The notes below the pieces were generated by a model. The model saw nothing but the letters and a program-made list of their open reading frames with translations, did no database searches and had not been told where the DNA came from. The position numbers and the translations under genes are program-made. Shown here in pieces: positions 12,136-23,552 of a DNA stretch of 64,000 bases (position 1 is the first letter of the stretch; every line of letters begins with the position of its first letter). This stretch comes from Thelephora terrestris (Eukaryota; Basidiomycota; Agaricomycetes; Thelephorales; Thelephoraceae): the NCBI GenBank assembly GCA_015956445.1, contig WIUZ02000018.1:186001-250000 (forward strand), written 5' to 3'.

Positions 12136-12689
12136 GCACACACAGGTCCCCCAGATCTCATAATTGAATCGCCGGCGGTAGATGCTGACAAGGACACCGG
12201 GAACCTCAAGTCCCTTGTGTGTCCTGTAGCCAAGACAATCCTCCTTGCGGTCAGAGAGTCCGCAGATACATTCGGTCCAATCAAATCCGTCGCAGGAGGT
12301 CTCTGTTATATATTGGAAAATTATGAGGTACAGTCCTTCTCCCGCACCCGCGATCCACAGCACTTACAGTTGCACCAGCGAATGAGGCCAAACAAACAAT
12401 CCATAGAGTCGTTGGCACCCCGGGTCCAGGAAGTTGCTAAGTTGCTCTACGCGCCCGTTTCTCAGAATGATATCGACGAACAATCAAGGGGGGGTGTTTT
12501 GGAATGGTAGGTCCATACCCTCCAAACATCAGGTGTCGACTCTGACATACAAATCTCTCACAGGGTTCAGCTATCTTTTCTCCATGGGTCATGGACCATA
12601 CATTGTGACAATTCTCCATGGGTCATGGGCCATGCAACGTTGTACAACACGTTGTACAACCCATGACCCATGGAGAAAAGATACCATTG

Positions 12690-13650
12690 TACAACCCATG
12701 ACCCATGGGTAATGGAATAGTATCTGTTGCCCATGCCCCACGGGTTGTACAATGGTATCTGTTGCCCATGCCCCATGGGTTGTACAACACTATCCCTTCC
12801 CCATGCCCCATGGGTTGTACAATGCTATCCTTTCCCCATGGGGCATGGGTTGTACAACACTATCTGATTCCCATGCCCCATGGGTTGTACAATGCTATCC
12901 ATTCCCCATGGGTCATGGGTTGTACAACGCTATCCATTCTCCATGGGTCATGGGTTGTACAACGCTATCCAATTCCCATGCCCCATGGGTTGTACAACGC
13001 TATCCATTTCCCATGGGTCATGGGTTGTACAACGCTATCTATTCCCCATGGGTCATGGGTTGTACAACGCTATCCATTCTCCATGGGTCATGGGTTGTAC
13101 AACACTATCTATTCCCCATGGGTCATGGGTTGTACAACACTATCTGTTCCCCATGGGTCATGGGTTGTACAACGCTATCTATTCCCCATGGGTCATGGGT
13201 TGTACAACCCTATCCAATTCCCATGCCCCATGGGTTGTACAACGCTATCCTTTCCCCATGGGTCATGGGTTGTACAACCCTATCCATTTCCCATGGGTCA
13301 TGGGTTGTACAACACTATCCAATTCCCATGCCCCATGGGTTGTACAACCCTATCCTTTCCCCATGGGTCATGGGTTGTACAACCCTATCCATTTCCCATG
13401 GGTCATGGGTTGTACAACGCTATCCGTTCCCCATGGGTCATGGGTTGTACAACACTATCCATTTCCCATGGGTCATGGGTTGTACAACACTATCCAATTC
13501 CCATGCCCCATGGGTTGTACAACGCTATCCATTCTCCATGGGGCATGGGTTGTACAACACTATCTATTTCCCATGCCCCATGGGTTGTACAACAGCATCT
13601 TGTGCCCATGGGGCATCAGTTGCAGAATGGTGTCCTTTCTCCATGTCCCA
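12690..13650 (+). repeat. 35-bp minisatellite, left arm of F1
   Basis: There are about 26 tandem units of 35 bp. Each holds CCCATGGG or CCATGCCCCATGGG followed by TTGTACAAC, so every unit contains two short palindromes. No unit has a stop in any frame, which creates long spurious open frames. Confidence 0.9.
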
Positions 13651-13859
13651 TGGATTATATCACTATTCCAGGAAAGGAGATACTTTATAAATCAACCATT
13701 AGCTGTGTGAATTTGAAAAAATTAGACTCTGTTTGTATGCATGATAGACCATATATCAGTTTGTGGCTCTAACCTAATGGAAACTAAACTTAACCTGATA
13801 ATAGCCACAATCTAATCCTCAATCTAACCTGAGGCAATGTAAACTTGACCCATGAACCT

Positions 13860-14040
13860 AAGCCTAACCTAATCCTAAACCTGGTCTAATCCCAAATCTA
13901 ACCCTGACCTGACCTGACCTAACCTAACCTAACCTAATCTGACCTGACCTGAACCTACACCTAACCTAACCTAACCTAACCTATACCTAAACTAACCTAT
14001 ACCTATACTAACCTATACCTAACCTAACCTGGTATGGGCA
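13860..14040 (+). repeat. AACCT-type array, left arm of F1
   Basis: This is a degenerate run of CTAACCTAAC and related 5-6 bp units. It is mirrored at about 14680-14870. Confidence 0.85.
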
Positions 14041-14679
14041 AACCTAACCTACCTATCATGACCTGTTTCAGCCTAATGTCATGTATACCAGCCAAGACTA
14101 ACTTCACCCAGTTGCAAACATATGACTTGGGTCACAGGACCATAAAGCAAACTGCAGTCCCCTCACTCTGTGCCCAACCATCCCATAAGCCCACAGAGAC
14201 ACATATATATCATCAGCAACCCAGCATCATGCTTATCACCCATGTCCAACCACAAACCACTCTCACCCTTTGTTCTGCGCTATCTCAAAGCCTAACCATA
14301 ACTCTAGCTCACCCACCCATATTAATCCTTGTGTGGAATATGTTATAAGTCTATAAACCATATGTTTGTAGGCCACTTGCTTGTGGGCCCAAGGAGGTGG
14401 ATGAACTTGAGTTGTGGTTTGTCTGTGAGATGGCACAGAACAAATGGTAGAGTGGTTTGTGGTTGAACATGGGTGATAAGCATGATGCTGGGTTGCTGAT
14501 GATATATATGTGTGTCTGTGGGCTTATGGGATGGTTGGGCACAGAGTGAGGGGACTGCAGTTTGCTTTATGGTCCTGTGACCCAAGTCATATGTTTGCAA
14601 CTGGGTGAAGTTAGTCTTGGCTGGTATACATGACATTAGGCTGAAACAGGTCATGATAGGTAGGTTAGGTTTGCCCATA

Positions 14680-14870
14680 CCAGGTTAGGCTAGGTATAGG
14701 TTAGTATAGGTATAGGTTAGTTTAGGTATAGGTTAGGTTAGGTTAGGTTAGGTTAGGTTAGGTTAGGTTAGGTTAGGTGTAGGTTCAGGTCAGATTAGGT
14801 TAGGTTAGGTTAGGTTAGGTTAGGTCAGGTCAGGTCAGGGTTAGATTTGGGATTAGACCAGGTTTAGGAT
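14680..14870 (-). repeat. AACCT-type array, right arm of F1
   Basis: This is the inverted partner of the array at 13860-14040, here read as GGTTAGGTTAG. Confidence 0.85.
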
Positions 14871-15079
14871 TAGGTTAGGCTTAGGTTCATGGGTCAAGTT
14901 TACATTGCCTCAGGTTAGATTGAGGATTAGGTTGTGGCTATTATCAGGTTAAGTTTAGTTTCCATTAGGTTAGAGCCACAAACTGATATATGGTCTATCA
15001 TGCATACAAACAGAGTCTAATTTTTTCAAATTCACACAGCTAATGGTTGATTTATAAAGTATCTCCTTTCCTGGAATAG

Positions 15080-15445
15080 TGATATAATCCATGGGACATG
15101 GAGAAAGGACACCATTCTGCAACTGATGCCCCATGGGCACAAGATGCTGTTGTACAACCCATGGGGCATGGGAAATAGATAGTGTTGTACAACCCATGCC
15201 CCATGGAGAATGGATAGCGTTGTACAACCCATGGGGCATGGGAATTGGATAGTGTTGTACAACCCATGACCCATGGGGAACAGATAGTGTTGTACAACCC
15301 ATGGGGCATGGGAATTGGATAGCGTTGTACAACCCATGACCCATGGGGAATAGAAAGCGTTGTACAACCCATGGGGCATGGGAATTGGATAGCGTTGTAC
15401 AACCCATGACCCATGGGAAATGGATAGCGTTGTACAACCCATGAC
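15080..15445 (-). repeat. 35-bp minisatellite, right arm of F1, first part
   Basis: About ten inverted copies of the left-arm unit lie here. The array is interrupted at 15446 by the C1 unit and continues in 17700-17736. Confidence 0.9.
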
Positions 15446-15713
15446 TGTCACGAACGCGTGACATAGTATTTAAAATCACACAGATAATTCAAGACATTGG
15501 TCTTATTCGTCGTAATAGTACAAAGGCAACTAAAACATACCATAAAACTAAACAAGAACAAACGGGTCCACGTCACAAGCACAGTCCTGAGCAAACGGAC
15601 AACGATGAGCGAAGTGGTGAGGGTTATGAACACTCGCAGGACAGTACGAGTACACTCGTGTTACCGGATCCTGCCAACACTCCCTACACCCCAACACATC
15701 ATGAAACAGACTG

Positions 15714-16442
15714 TCATGCATCTCCCGCTTCACGTCCGTCAACGCCGCGCTCACTAATGCGAACCCATAACGGTCCTGGAGACCCGCTACCTCCACCTTC
15801 AACTTCATCCGAACTTGCCGTGACTTGTCGGAGGGACGACAATGTTGTCCAGTACGAGTCATCGGACTCTTGCGATTTTTCTTCTGAGTCCTCTCCACCA
15901 ACTGACGACTCGGAACAGGACTCCAGGGAGGGGACTGAGGGAGAGGAACACCTCAATCCTGGAGATGGCGGAGGGACGACGGGGGAGTGAGGAGCTGCGT
16001 CGGTGCAGTACGCTCCATGGCATCGATGGCCAAAGTATCGGAGGAGAGACTCCTGGAAAGGTTTCCAATGTTCCAAGGCAAAGTGAGAGAAGTCTTCGTT
16101 AAGACTGTTAACAACGACATACATGACATCCATCCTCTTCTCCAACTTCAAAATCCTATCCTCCCTCTCCTGCTCCATCGCATCTTGCATGGGAGTAACC
16201 CCAGGAGCCCACCTTCGAGTCCCGTTGGGATCCTCGTATCCAGCTTGCTCCCAGAACTCGGCGGGAGCATTATGAGCGGTCAAGAAATCCACCGCCACTT
16301 GATTATCATGGGCGATGTTGGCAGGGGTGTTGTACAGGTGTTGCTCCACGTCGAGAGGAGCGTCTGTCTCAAAGGACGGGGAGAAATCGAAGGGGGTGGC
16401 AGCAGCGTTGAGCAGAGCTTGATTGGCAGCGTAAGCAGACAT
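15714..16442 (-). CDS. C-family antisense gene, 242 aa, unknown function
   Basis: This is a single open frame starting MSAYAANQALLNAAATP. It has a moderately conserved N-terminal half (FWEQAGYEDPNGTRRWAPG), a short coiled coil (EREDRILKLEKRMDVMYVV) and a Ser/Glu/Asp/Pro-rich C-terminal half. The copy in C2 (53070-53798) has exactly the same length and frame, and most differences fall in the tail. It lies on the strand opposite to the TATA box of the unit. No known domain is recognised. A structural or regulatory role cannot be chosen from sequence. Confidence 0.68.
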   Translation of the reverse strand: MSAYAANQALLNAAATPFDFSPSFETDAPLDVEQHLYNTPANIAHDNQVAVDFLTAHNAPAEFWEQAGYEDPNGTRRWAPGVTPMQDAMEQEREDRILKLEKRMDVMYVVVNSLNEDFSHFALEHWKPFQESLLRYFGHRCHGAYCTDAAPHSPVVPPPSPGLRCSSPSVPSLESCSESSVGGEDSEEKSQESDDSYWTTLSSLRQVTASSDEVEGGGSGSPGPLWVRISERGVDGREAGDA

Positions 16443-16895
16443 TTGAATAGAAAGGCTGAGTGAAGAGAGGATTGTGGTAATGTTTGGTGGGAGTGGAAAA
16501 GAAACGATGGAGGGAACGACCATTAATCCCCCTGACTTAAATACATCCTGACTCAAAGAAAAAAAAACCGAAAGGGGAAGACAATAACCTATTATCCATT
16601 CAAGTCCCAATTAGGGTAAACGAACCCTCAGCCCCAATCGCGATCCCATCAAAACCCGAGAAATCCCCATCGATCATGAGAAATCCCCAGTACGATTCTA
16701 CTACTACCGTAAAACATGAGAAATCCCCTAATGCTTCCATCAACTCGTTCTACCTACTGCCTCCGTATTAGTAATTACCCTCCATCGCCCTAAGTCTCCT
16801 CTTTCTGACTCATTCGACCTACCCTAAAGTACGCACAGACCATGTTGATTCATGTTTGGTTCGTTGTAGAATTATGACTCCTGTAGAGGACTGGG

Positions 16896-16903
16896 TATAT
16901 AAG
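16896..16903 (+). promoter_or_regulatory. TATA box of unit C1
   Basis: TATATAAG lies about 160 bp upstream of the sense ORF and is kept at the same relative place in C2 (54249). It marks the presumed U3/R border if the unit is an LTR. Confidence 0.65.
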
Positions 16904-17055
16904 GAAGGGCGTTCGCTCCTTCTTTTCCCCATTCTCAATCTCTTCTGTACTCCTCTACCAAATACCTCCCTCAATAAACAAAGTAAGCTGAGGAATTCTC
17001 CTCACGTGTTACTTCTTTCTGACTCTATCAAAAGCAGGAATTCTCCCGCTAGTGT

Positions 17056-17679
17056 ATGTTCAGAGCCCCCAATCCCTTCCCCTCTATCAGTCCCATTCAA
17101 CGCCCGGTTATACCCGACGTCAGAAGATCTGTCTGGGAGTATAAACTTATCAGAAGTCTTCAAATAAACCGAACCACCGGTTTACTTACCCATTTCCCTT
17201 ATTATCGCCCCTTTGCAGCACTTGACTCCGGAGTCACTACTCCCCCATTTCTTTTAGGAGCTGATCATCAGTTCCTTTGGAATTCAGACACCACTGAGAG
17301 CGTTCTTGCAGCGGTCTACTTCAGTATAAGTCCGGCCTTCTATTTTCCCAGTCCTCGCATTCACCTTACCACCAACGTTCACACCCACTCTCCTGCTATT
17401 ATCGTCTTGTGGTGGGAGATCCCAACTGAACTCCCTTATTCGGTTTTAGAATATCTCGTAAGCTTCGAACGGCTTAGCGATCAAGATTTCGACCCCTTTA
17501 TTCAGCAACTGAGTCAGTTCTGCCAAGACTATCACTCGCCCTTCCATCCCTATCAAACCGAGTCCCCACTCACTCTCAACGTTCCTCCTTCCCTCCCATC
17601 TACACCCAGAACTCCTTTCAGAGTTCGACCCGATACTCCTCACCCGTCTGCTAATCCTCTAGCGTCCCCTAAACAGTAA
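17056..17679 (+). CDS. C-family sense ORF, 207 aa, ends next to the unit's 3' edge
   Basis: The frame starts MFRAPNPFPSISPIQRP and stops 20 bp before the end of the unit. The middle is strongly conserved with the C2 copy (LLGADHQFLWNSDTTESVL, and then HSPAIIVLWWEIPTELPYS), while the C-terminal proline/serine tail varies more. No catalytic motif is seen. Its place downstream of TATA would make it the first product of a transcript starting in this unit. A Gag-like role is possible but not shown. Confidence 0.65.
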   Translation: MFRAPNPFPSISPIQRPVIPDVRRSVWEYKLIRSLQINRTTGLLTHFPYYRPFAALDSGVTTPPFLLGADHQFLWNSDTTESVLAAVYFSISPAFYFPSPRIHLTTNVHTHSPAIIVLWWEIPTELPYSVLEYLVSFERLSDQDFDPFIQQLSQFCQDYHSPFHPYQTESPLTLNVPPSLPSTPRTPFRVRPDTPHPSANPLASPKQ

Positions 17680-17736
17680 GCAGGCCCACAACCCTGACAA
17701 TGACCCATGGGAAATGGATAGGGTTGTACAACCCAT

Positions 17737-20700
17737 TGTCAGGGCCACTCTACCCCAACAACTACCAGTGCACTGAGCCGACTCCGCACAGTACTCACTA
17801 GTCCAACTAGCTTGTGAGAGAACGATCACGTCTCTATTCTTCCGGTAGGTTGTCCGAGGTCACTACAAGTCAGGTCAAGATCCTAAGGAGAAACCCAACC
17901 TAAACCGTACCTCGTTCGGTTTAACAAACAAGGGTTTATCTCTACAGTAGGATTGATGACTCCACCAGGTGATCGACTGGACGCTCGAGGTGTTCTAATA
18001 TGAACGCTGGGGTTCTATAGTTACGAGGTGCAGTTGACGCGCAGAGCGGGAGGGAGAGCAGATGGGGGATGTCTTGGATCAAACAAGAAACTCTGACTTG
18101 TCCTTAATTGCAACTGGGCTGAGAAGGGCAGAGGATTTCCTGAGGTAACAAAACTAAGGTACTACGATACAGCCACAGTTACTACTTATACTAAAGGAGT
18201 GGCCATGACGTCAATACCCTAATATACCCTTATCCAGTCCGAACAAAGGGAGATAAGGAGTGTGAGAATGCTAAGTAAGGGAAGCGAACAAATATGACGC
18301 GTGGGAGAATAAAGGACAAAGGGCCTTACTAGCGTGTGAAGGATTGCATAAAAGATAACGAATGTCGCATGAAACATAGGGGTAAAGATAACACTAGTCC
18401 TAAAAGAAAAAGGGGCATGGGGGTCATGAAAGTTCGTACCTGGGGATCACACCCAAGGGTCAGGTGAGAATCTTCTTGGATGCTTCCTTTGGAGAGGCCA
18501 AAGATAGAGACCATACAACATCCCTTGTTGTCGGTAGGCAGTAACAGCATCACGGACTAGTGGCAACCTCATCGTGCGTCCGAACATGAGGAGCGCAGGC
18601 CTAGACTCATGGGACATGAGGGATTACAGATTCGCCGGTGTTTCACGCTAACGGCTACTTCCACATTCGCTTGGCTAACCAAAAGGAGTCTAAGGCACTC
18701 CTTCTGAATAACGGCGATTCCTTCCTCCGGTTAGGAGACTGTGATGTGACTGTCCACGTGTGTGATCAGGGTCCAGGGTTGGTCGTAATCGTAAAGTCAT
18801 GAGGGGTCGTAAAAAGGGGTTCGTGATGTCATAAAGGGGTCATCAGGGTCTTGAGACCTATTTTTAGTGCGCGCGCATTCTAGGCGTTCCGGAACGAAGT
18901 TCTTCCAAGGCCGTCCCGCGGGCCGAGGTGTCAGCTTGATGTAGTAAGCCAACGATGATGGTACAGGGGCGGAAGTTGATGTGACCCGGACCAATGAGGT
19001 TCGTCAAGGTAGGTCACGTGAAGGATCACCGATCTAGGCTATAAGAAGGACGTCTTCTTGGAGCCATCCTTGATCAGCAACACCAGCAACTTCCCCATCA
19101 TCTTACCAAATGTCTTTCCCCAACAACCATACCTACAAAGTCGCCAACGGTATCTCCACCATCTCCCGTATCGACCGCCGTGCCGCCGCCTGTAAGACCT
19201 ATGCCAACGCGGCTGGAACTCCCTATACCACCGATGATCAGGTATGGGGGAGGCCTAGAGCTTCGTGTGTTTGCACTAACGCCTTCCTCTAGGTACAGGT
19301 CGTATAGCATCGGCTTTAGATGTTGAGCTAACGGCTTCTAGATCTTGGAGATCATCAAGGAGGTGGACACCGAACGTCTCAGGGAGACGATCCCTCATTT
19401 GATAGGGTTGACCTGGGATGATGAGCTCTGGGTCCGGTCAATGATCGCCGAGAAGGTGATCTTCCAGATGAGGGGTAGGTTCGGGGAATTGGAGCACCCG
19501 ATCAAGAAGGAGCTCTGGTACACCCTGCAACGGGGGATCTACGATCAGGACCTGTTGGAACACGGGGCCACTGTTCCTCGCGCCGTCCGCCACGCCACTG
19601 CCGCCACCTCATTGTTGTGGTCGCTCGTTAGGGAGGGGGAGAGCCGGGTAGGTTCTCCGTTTGAATATTCGAGTATGACTCTCGACTAATCAAACTGCCT
19701 AGGCTGAACGTTTGGAGCGCGAGGTGAAGGAAGCGAAGGCAGACGTCCTACGTTTGTCGGCGGAGGGTCTTCAAATGAAGGAGACTCTGGCTGCCTTCCA
19801 GCAGGGGACGAACGAGGCATTGGAGGCGATGGTTGCTAACCATCAAGAGTTAGTCGCCAGGCTGAAGGTTCGGGACAACAACATCAAGGGGGCGCTGGCC
19901 AGGAGGGATGAAAAGGTGCTTTCAGCCTTTGCAGGTTTATGCAATGACTGAGAGGCTTCTTCTAGACTGAGCAGCTTGAAGATGTGGTAGCCGTGTTGAC
20001 TGCGCAGGTCGCGTCCTTGCAGGATAAGACCTGCAACTGCAAGCAGGGTCCCGTTTTGGTTGGACAGGGAACAGCCGACGTTCCGTTCGAGCTGGAGTAC
20101 GCCGACGAGGTGGTACTCCCATCGCCTAACCCGTCTTCCTACGCCACGCCTCCGGTAGAGAACGCGGTTCCCGTCCCGACTCCGGCTCCGGCTTCCACGT
20201 TGGCCGAGTCCGACAAGGAGAACTGTCGGCGTTGCCCATTGCAGCCGATCAGTCAACTGGTCAAGATCGAGGATGAAGTCATGGAAGTCGACCGGGCCGA
20301 AGATGTTCCGAGGGCCATAGAGGTACGTCCGGTGACGACAGGGCAGCGTTGCAAACACTCTCGACGCCGTGTTGCTCATCGCATGGCTCCTTCGGCTAAC
20401 CCATACCTGCGTCCAGTTGAGTCGGATGGTGACCAGTCTGGTCGAGATAGGGAACGAAAGTTCCGCTATCGGGTCAACCGTCCCTACCGACAGGTCGAGT
20501 CGGAGATCCAACTTCGCCACCAGCTTTGACTCGCAAGACAGGATCCCACCCAGGGGTCCGACGAGGGAGACGGAGGGTCGCTCGTCGACTACGTCGACAG
20601 TGCTGCCGAGCAGTCACCCGGTGATGGAGATGTGGGACCAGGTGTTCAGCAGTTCGGTGACATCTGGGAGGCTGATCGGTCCGCTCGAAGGAGTCTCTTC

Positions 20701-21035
20701 CTATCGGCTTGAACTAATCGTTCAGCTGAGTGCCGAAGATGGTGACGCCATGTTCGGGGAGGTCCTTGCTAGGAGGGGCCAGCACTACGATCTCCGGGAT
20801 GGACGTTTGATGATGATGAGGCCTGCCGTAGATAGAGTTGACTTTTGATGGACTGGGATAGCACCGTATATAGCCATGTTGTTACGATTCGCTGGGAATG
20901 GTACGCGCGTTTGTGTGTTTTGAATGATGGGCGTGAAGGATAAGGAGTGTGAAGCATTCAAAACATAAGAAATGGTAAGAAGAGTTCGAAGAAAGAGTGT
21001 GTTATAAAAAGTTTAAAAATACCATGTTCCTGACA
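17737..21035 (-). mobile_element. LTR-like unit A2, 5-bp duplication CCCAT
   Basis: TGTCAGGGCCACTCTACC starts at 17737 and CATGTTCCTGACA ends at 21035. CCCAT flanks both sides (17732-17736 and 21036-21040). At 3299 bp with nothing inserted, it is one of the two cleanest A copies. The TATA region, read on the minus strand, lies near 18195. It sits in the F1 minisatellite, 37 bp from C1. Confidence 0.85.
19110..20848 (+). CDS. A-family antisense gene in A2
   Basis: The start is MSFPNNHTYKVANGIS at 19110. The DDELW block lies near 19345-19650, the coiled coil near 19712-19930, the CNC and proline blocks near 19984-20380, and the acidic C-terminal block ends near 20848. Short GT-AG intervals separate the blocks, as expected for a spliced gene. 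No element is inserted. I have not verified that the whole frame is intact. Confidence 0.62.
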
Positions 21036-21530
21036 CCCATGACCCATGGGGAATAGATAGCGTTGTACAACCCATGACCCATGGGAAATGGATAGGGTTG
21101 TACAACCCATGACCCATGGGAATTGGATAGTGTTGTACAACCCATGACCCATGGGGAACAGATAGGGTTGTACAACCCATGCCCCATGGAGAAAGGATAG
21201 CGTTGTACAACCCATGACCCATGGGGAATAGATAGTGTTGTACAACCCATGGGGCATGGGAAATGGATAGGGTTGTACAACCCATGACCCATGGGAAATG
21301 GATAGGGTTGTACAGCCCATGACCCATGGGAAAAGGATAGCGTTGTACAACCCATGACCCATGGGGAACAGATAGCGTTGTACAACCCATGGGGCATGGG
21401 AATTGGATAGTGTTGTACAACCCATGACCCATGGAGAATGGATAGTGTTGTACAACCCATGGGGCATGGGCAACAGATACCATTGTACAACCCATGGGGC
21501 ATGGGCAACAGATACTATTCCATTACCCAT
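21036..21530 (-). repeat. 35-bp minisatellite, right arm of F1, second part
   Basis: About 14 inverted units lie here, continuing the array split by C1 and A2. They run to the unique outer part of the arm, about 100 bp before the end at 21634. Confidence 0.9.
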
Positions 21531-23552
21531 GGGTCATGGGTTGTACAACGCGTTGTACAACGTTGCATGGCCCATGACCCATGGAGAATTGTCACGATGT
21601 ATGGTCCATGACCCATGGAGAAAAGATAGCTGAAGGGGCTCAATCTCTAGCAAATTGCGAGACGTTGATCAAGATCTACACAGACTGATGGAGCGAGGAA
21701 AGGTCGAAGGATTTTTTGACAACGCCGATAAAGTTTGCGCACTGGTCGAAAACATCCATGATGCAATAATACAATATCAGGTTTGTTTTGGCAATACCCG
21801 CGCTCCCCAGCACCTCTGATATTTGCTTCAGACTTCATTACAGCAAGGTCTCTACATCAAGAGTTGCCAGCTTATTGTAGGGCCTGCTTCCCTGCTCCTC
21901 ATCCTCACGTGTTGATCATTGGATAGGAACCCAGGGACCTTACCCTTCTCAATGGGATGTATCACACCTCAGGCGCTGACTATAGCAGTGGAAACAGGCA
22001 GGGATGCCTGAGGGGAACGAGGCAGGATGTACTTGGAGAAATTCAACGCTGGTTGACGGACGAGCAGGATAAACATGTTTTCTGGCTGAGCGGCCTGGCC
22101 GGAACTGGAAAGTCCACTCTTGCTCAAACATTTGCTGAAACAAGCTTTGCGGACAGAAAACTCGGGGCGAGCTTCTTCTGCTCACGGGATTTTGTGGACC
22201 GGAGTAACCTTCAGACAATCTTTCCAACTCTTGCCTTCCAGCTTGCCTACAAGTATCCCTCTTTCCGTGGGAAGTTGTTGCAGGTCTTGAAAGCAATTCC
22301 AGATGTTGGACAGGAGTCCCTCTGCTCCCAGATGGAGAAACTCATCATTGGCCCATTCAAAGCTTCCCCTACCCCAACCCTCATCATCATTGATGCTCTT
22401 GATGAGTGCAAGGATGAAGAACCTGCCTCTGCCATCCTCTCCATGCTTTCCCGCTACACAGACCAAATACCCAATGTCAAATTCTTCATCACCGGCCGTC
22501 CTGAACCTCGAATCCGCTCTGGGTTCCGTCTCAAGTCACTCCACCCCATCACAGAAGTGCTCAAGCTGCATGAGGTTAAACAGTCATCTGTTGATGCAGA
22601 TATCAATCTGTATTTCAGGACTGAGTTAGCCGAGATTGCCAAGACACGAAGTGACTGGAACCTCACAGACCCATGGCCAACTTCATCTGAAATTGATGTT
22701 CTCTGCAAGAAGGCTGCTGGTCTCTTCATCTACGCTTCCACGGTTATAAAATTTGTTGCATGCCGAAACTATACCCCCACTGCGAGGCTCACCCTCATCA
22801 CCTCCCCCCCACAGAACACCACCCACGAATCAAAGTCAGGGGTTGATCTCCTCTACACCAAAGTCCTAGAGCAAGCCTTCCACAGTATTGACCCAGATGA
22901 TCAGAAATTCTACTCTGAGTTCAAAACTGTTTGTCAGGAACATGGTATTTTTAAACTTTTTATAACACGCTCTTTCTTCGAACTCTTCTTACCATTTCTT
23001 ATGTTTTGAATGCTTCACACTCCTTATCCTTCACGCCCATCATTCAAAACACACAAACGCGCGTACCATTCCCAGCGAATCGTAACAACATGGCTATATA
23101 CGGTGCTATCCAAGTCCATCAAAAGTCCACTCTATCTACAGCAGGCCTAAAGGTCATCAACTGTCCATCCCGGAGATCGTAGTGCTGGCCTCTTCTCGCC
23201 AGGACCTCCCCGAACATGGCGTCACCATCCTCGGCGCTCAGCTGAACGACTACTTCAAGCCGATAGGAAGAGACTCCTTCGAGCGGACCGATCAGCCTCC
23301 CAGATGTCACCGAACTGCTGAACACCTGGTCCCACATCTCCATCACCGGGTGACTGCTCGGCAGCACTATCGACGTAGTCAACGAGTGACCCTCCGTCTC
23401 CCTCGTCAGACCCCTGGGTGGGATCCTGTCTTGCGAGTCGAAGCTGGTGGCGAAGCTGGATCTCCGACTCGACCTGTCAGTAGGGACGGTTGACCCGGTA
23501 GCGAAAGGATCGTCCCTCATCTCGACCAGACTGGTCACCATCTGACTCAACT

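Larger units (their letters stand above)
15446..17699 (+). mobile_element. LTR-like unit C1, 5-bp duplication ATGAC
   Basis: The unit starts TGTCACGAACGCGTGACA and ends CCACAACCCTGACA, with ATGAC on both sides (15441-15445 and 17700-17704). It is 2254 bp with a TATA box at 16896 reading rightward. A minus-strand gene lies upstream of the TATA box and a plus-strand ORF downstream. It looks whole from end to end with nothing inserted, and its perfect duplication suggests youth. A solo LTR with two ORFs is the working reading. Confidence 0.82.
12566..21634. mobile_element. Large foldback element F1 (net about 3.5 kb) in the STAND gene
   Basis: The ends TTCAGCTATCTTTTCTCC at 12566 and the inverse at 21634 begin two long inverted arms that meet near 14300-14410. 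GGG lies on both sides. The splice frame of the host exon requires exactly this 3-bp duplication (acceptor CACAG, then GGGCTCAATC). The arms contain a 35-bp minisatellite and AACCT-type arrays. Two LTR-like units, C1 (15446-17699) and A2 (17737-21035), sit in the right arm; without them the element is about 3506 bp. No transposase is visible, so it is non-autonomous and its superfamily is unknown. Confidence 0.8.

Noticed and set aside
12705-13772. Open frames of 276-355 codons in all three plus-strand frames, with MGCTTLS and HGLYN repeats
   Set aside because: They arise because the 35-bp minisatellite unit has no stop codon in any frame; there is no start context or non-repeat domain.
14034-14678. 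Mirror-image 104- and 111-aa frames near the centre of F1
   Set aside because: Both are the two arms of the same palindrome; no domain is seen.
13860-14870. Telomere or subtelomere at the AACCT arrays
   Set aside because: The arrays are short, degenerate, internal to foldback elements and face each other; unique genes lie on both sides.
15080-15445. CRISPR-like array
   Set aside because: The repeats are contiguous with no unique spacers and the organism is a fungus.
16680-16760. Tandem GAGAAATCCCC repeats upstream of the C TATA box as a separate element
   Set aside because: They occur in both C copies as part of the unit and have no ends or duplication of their own.
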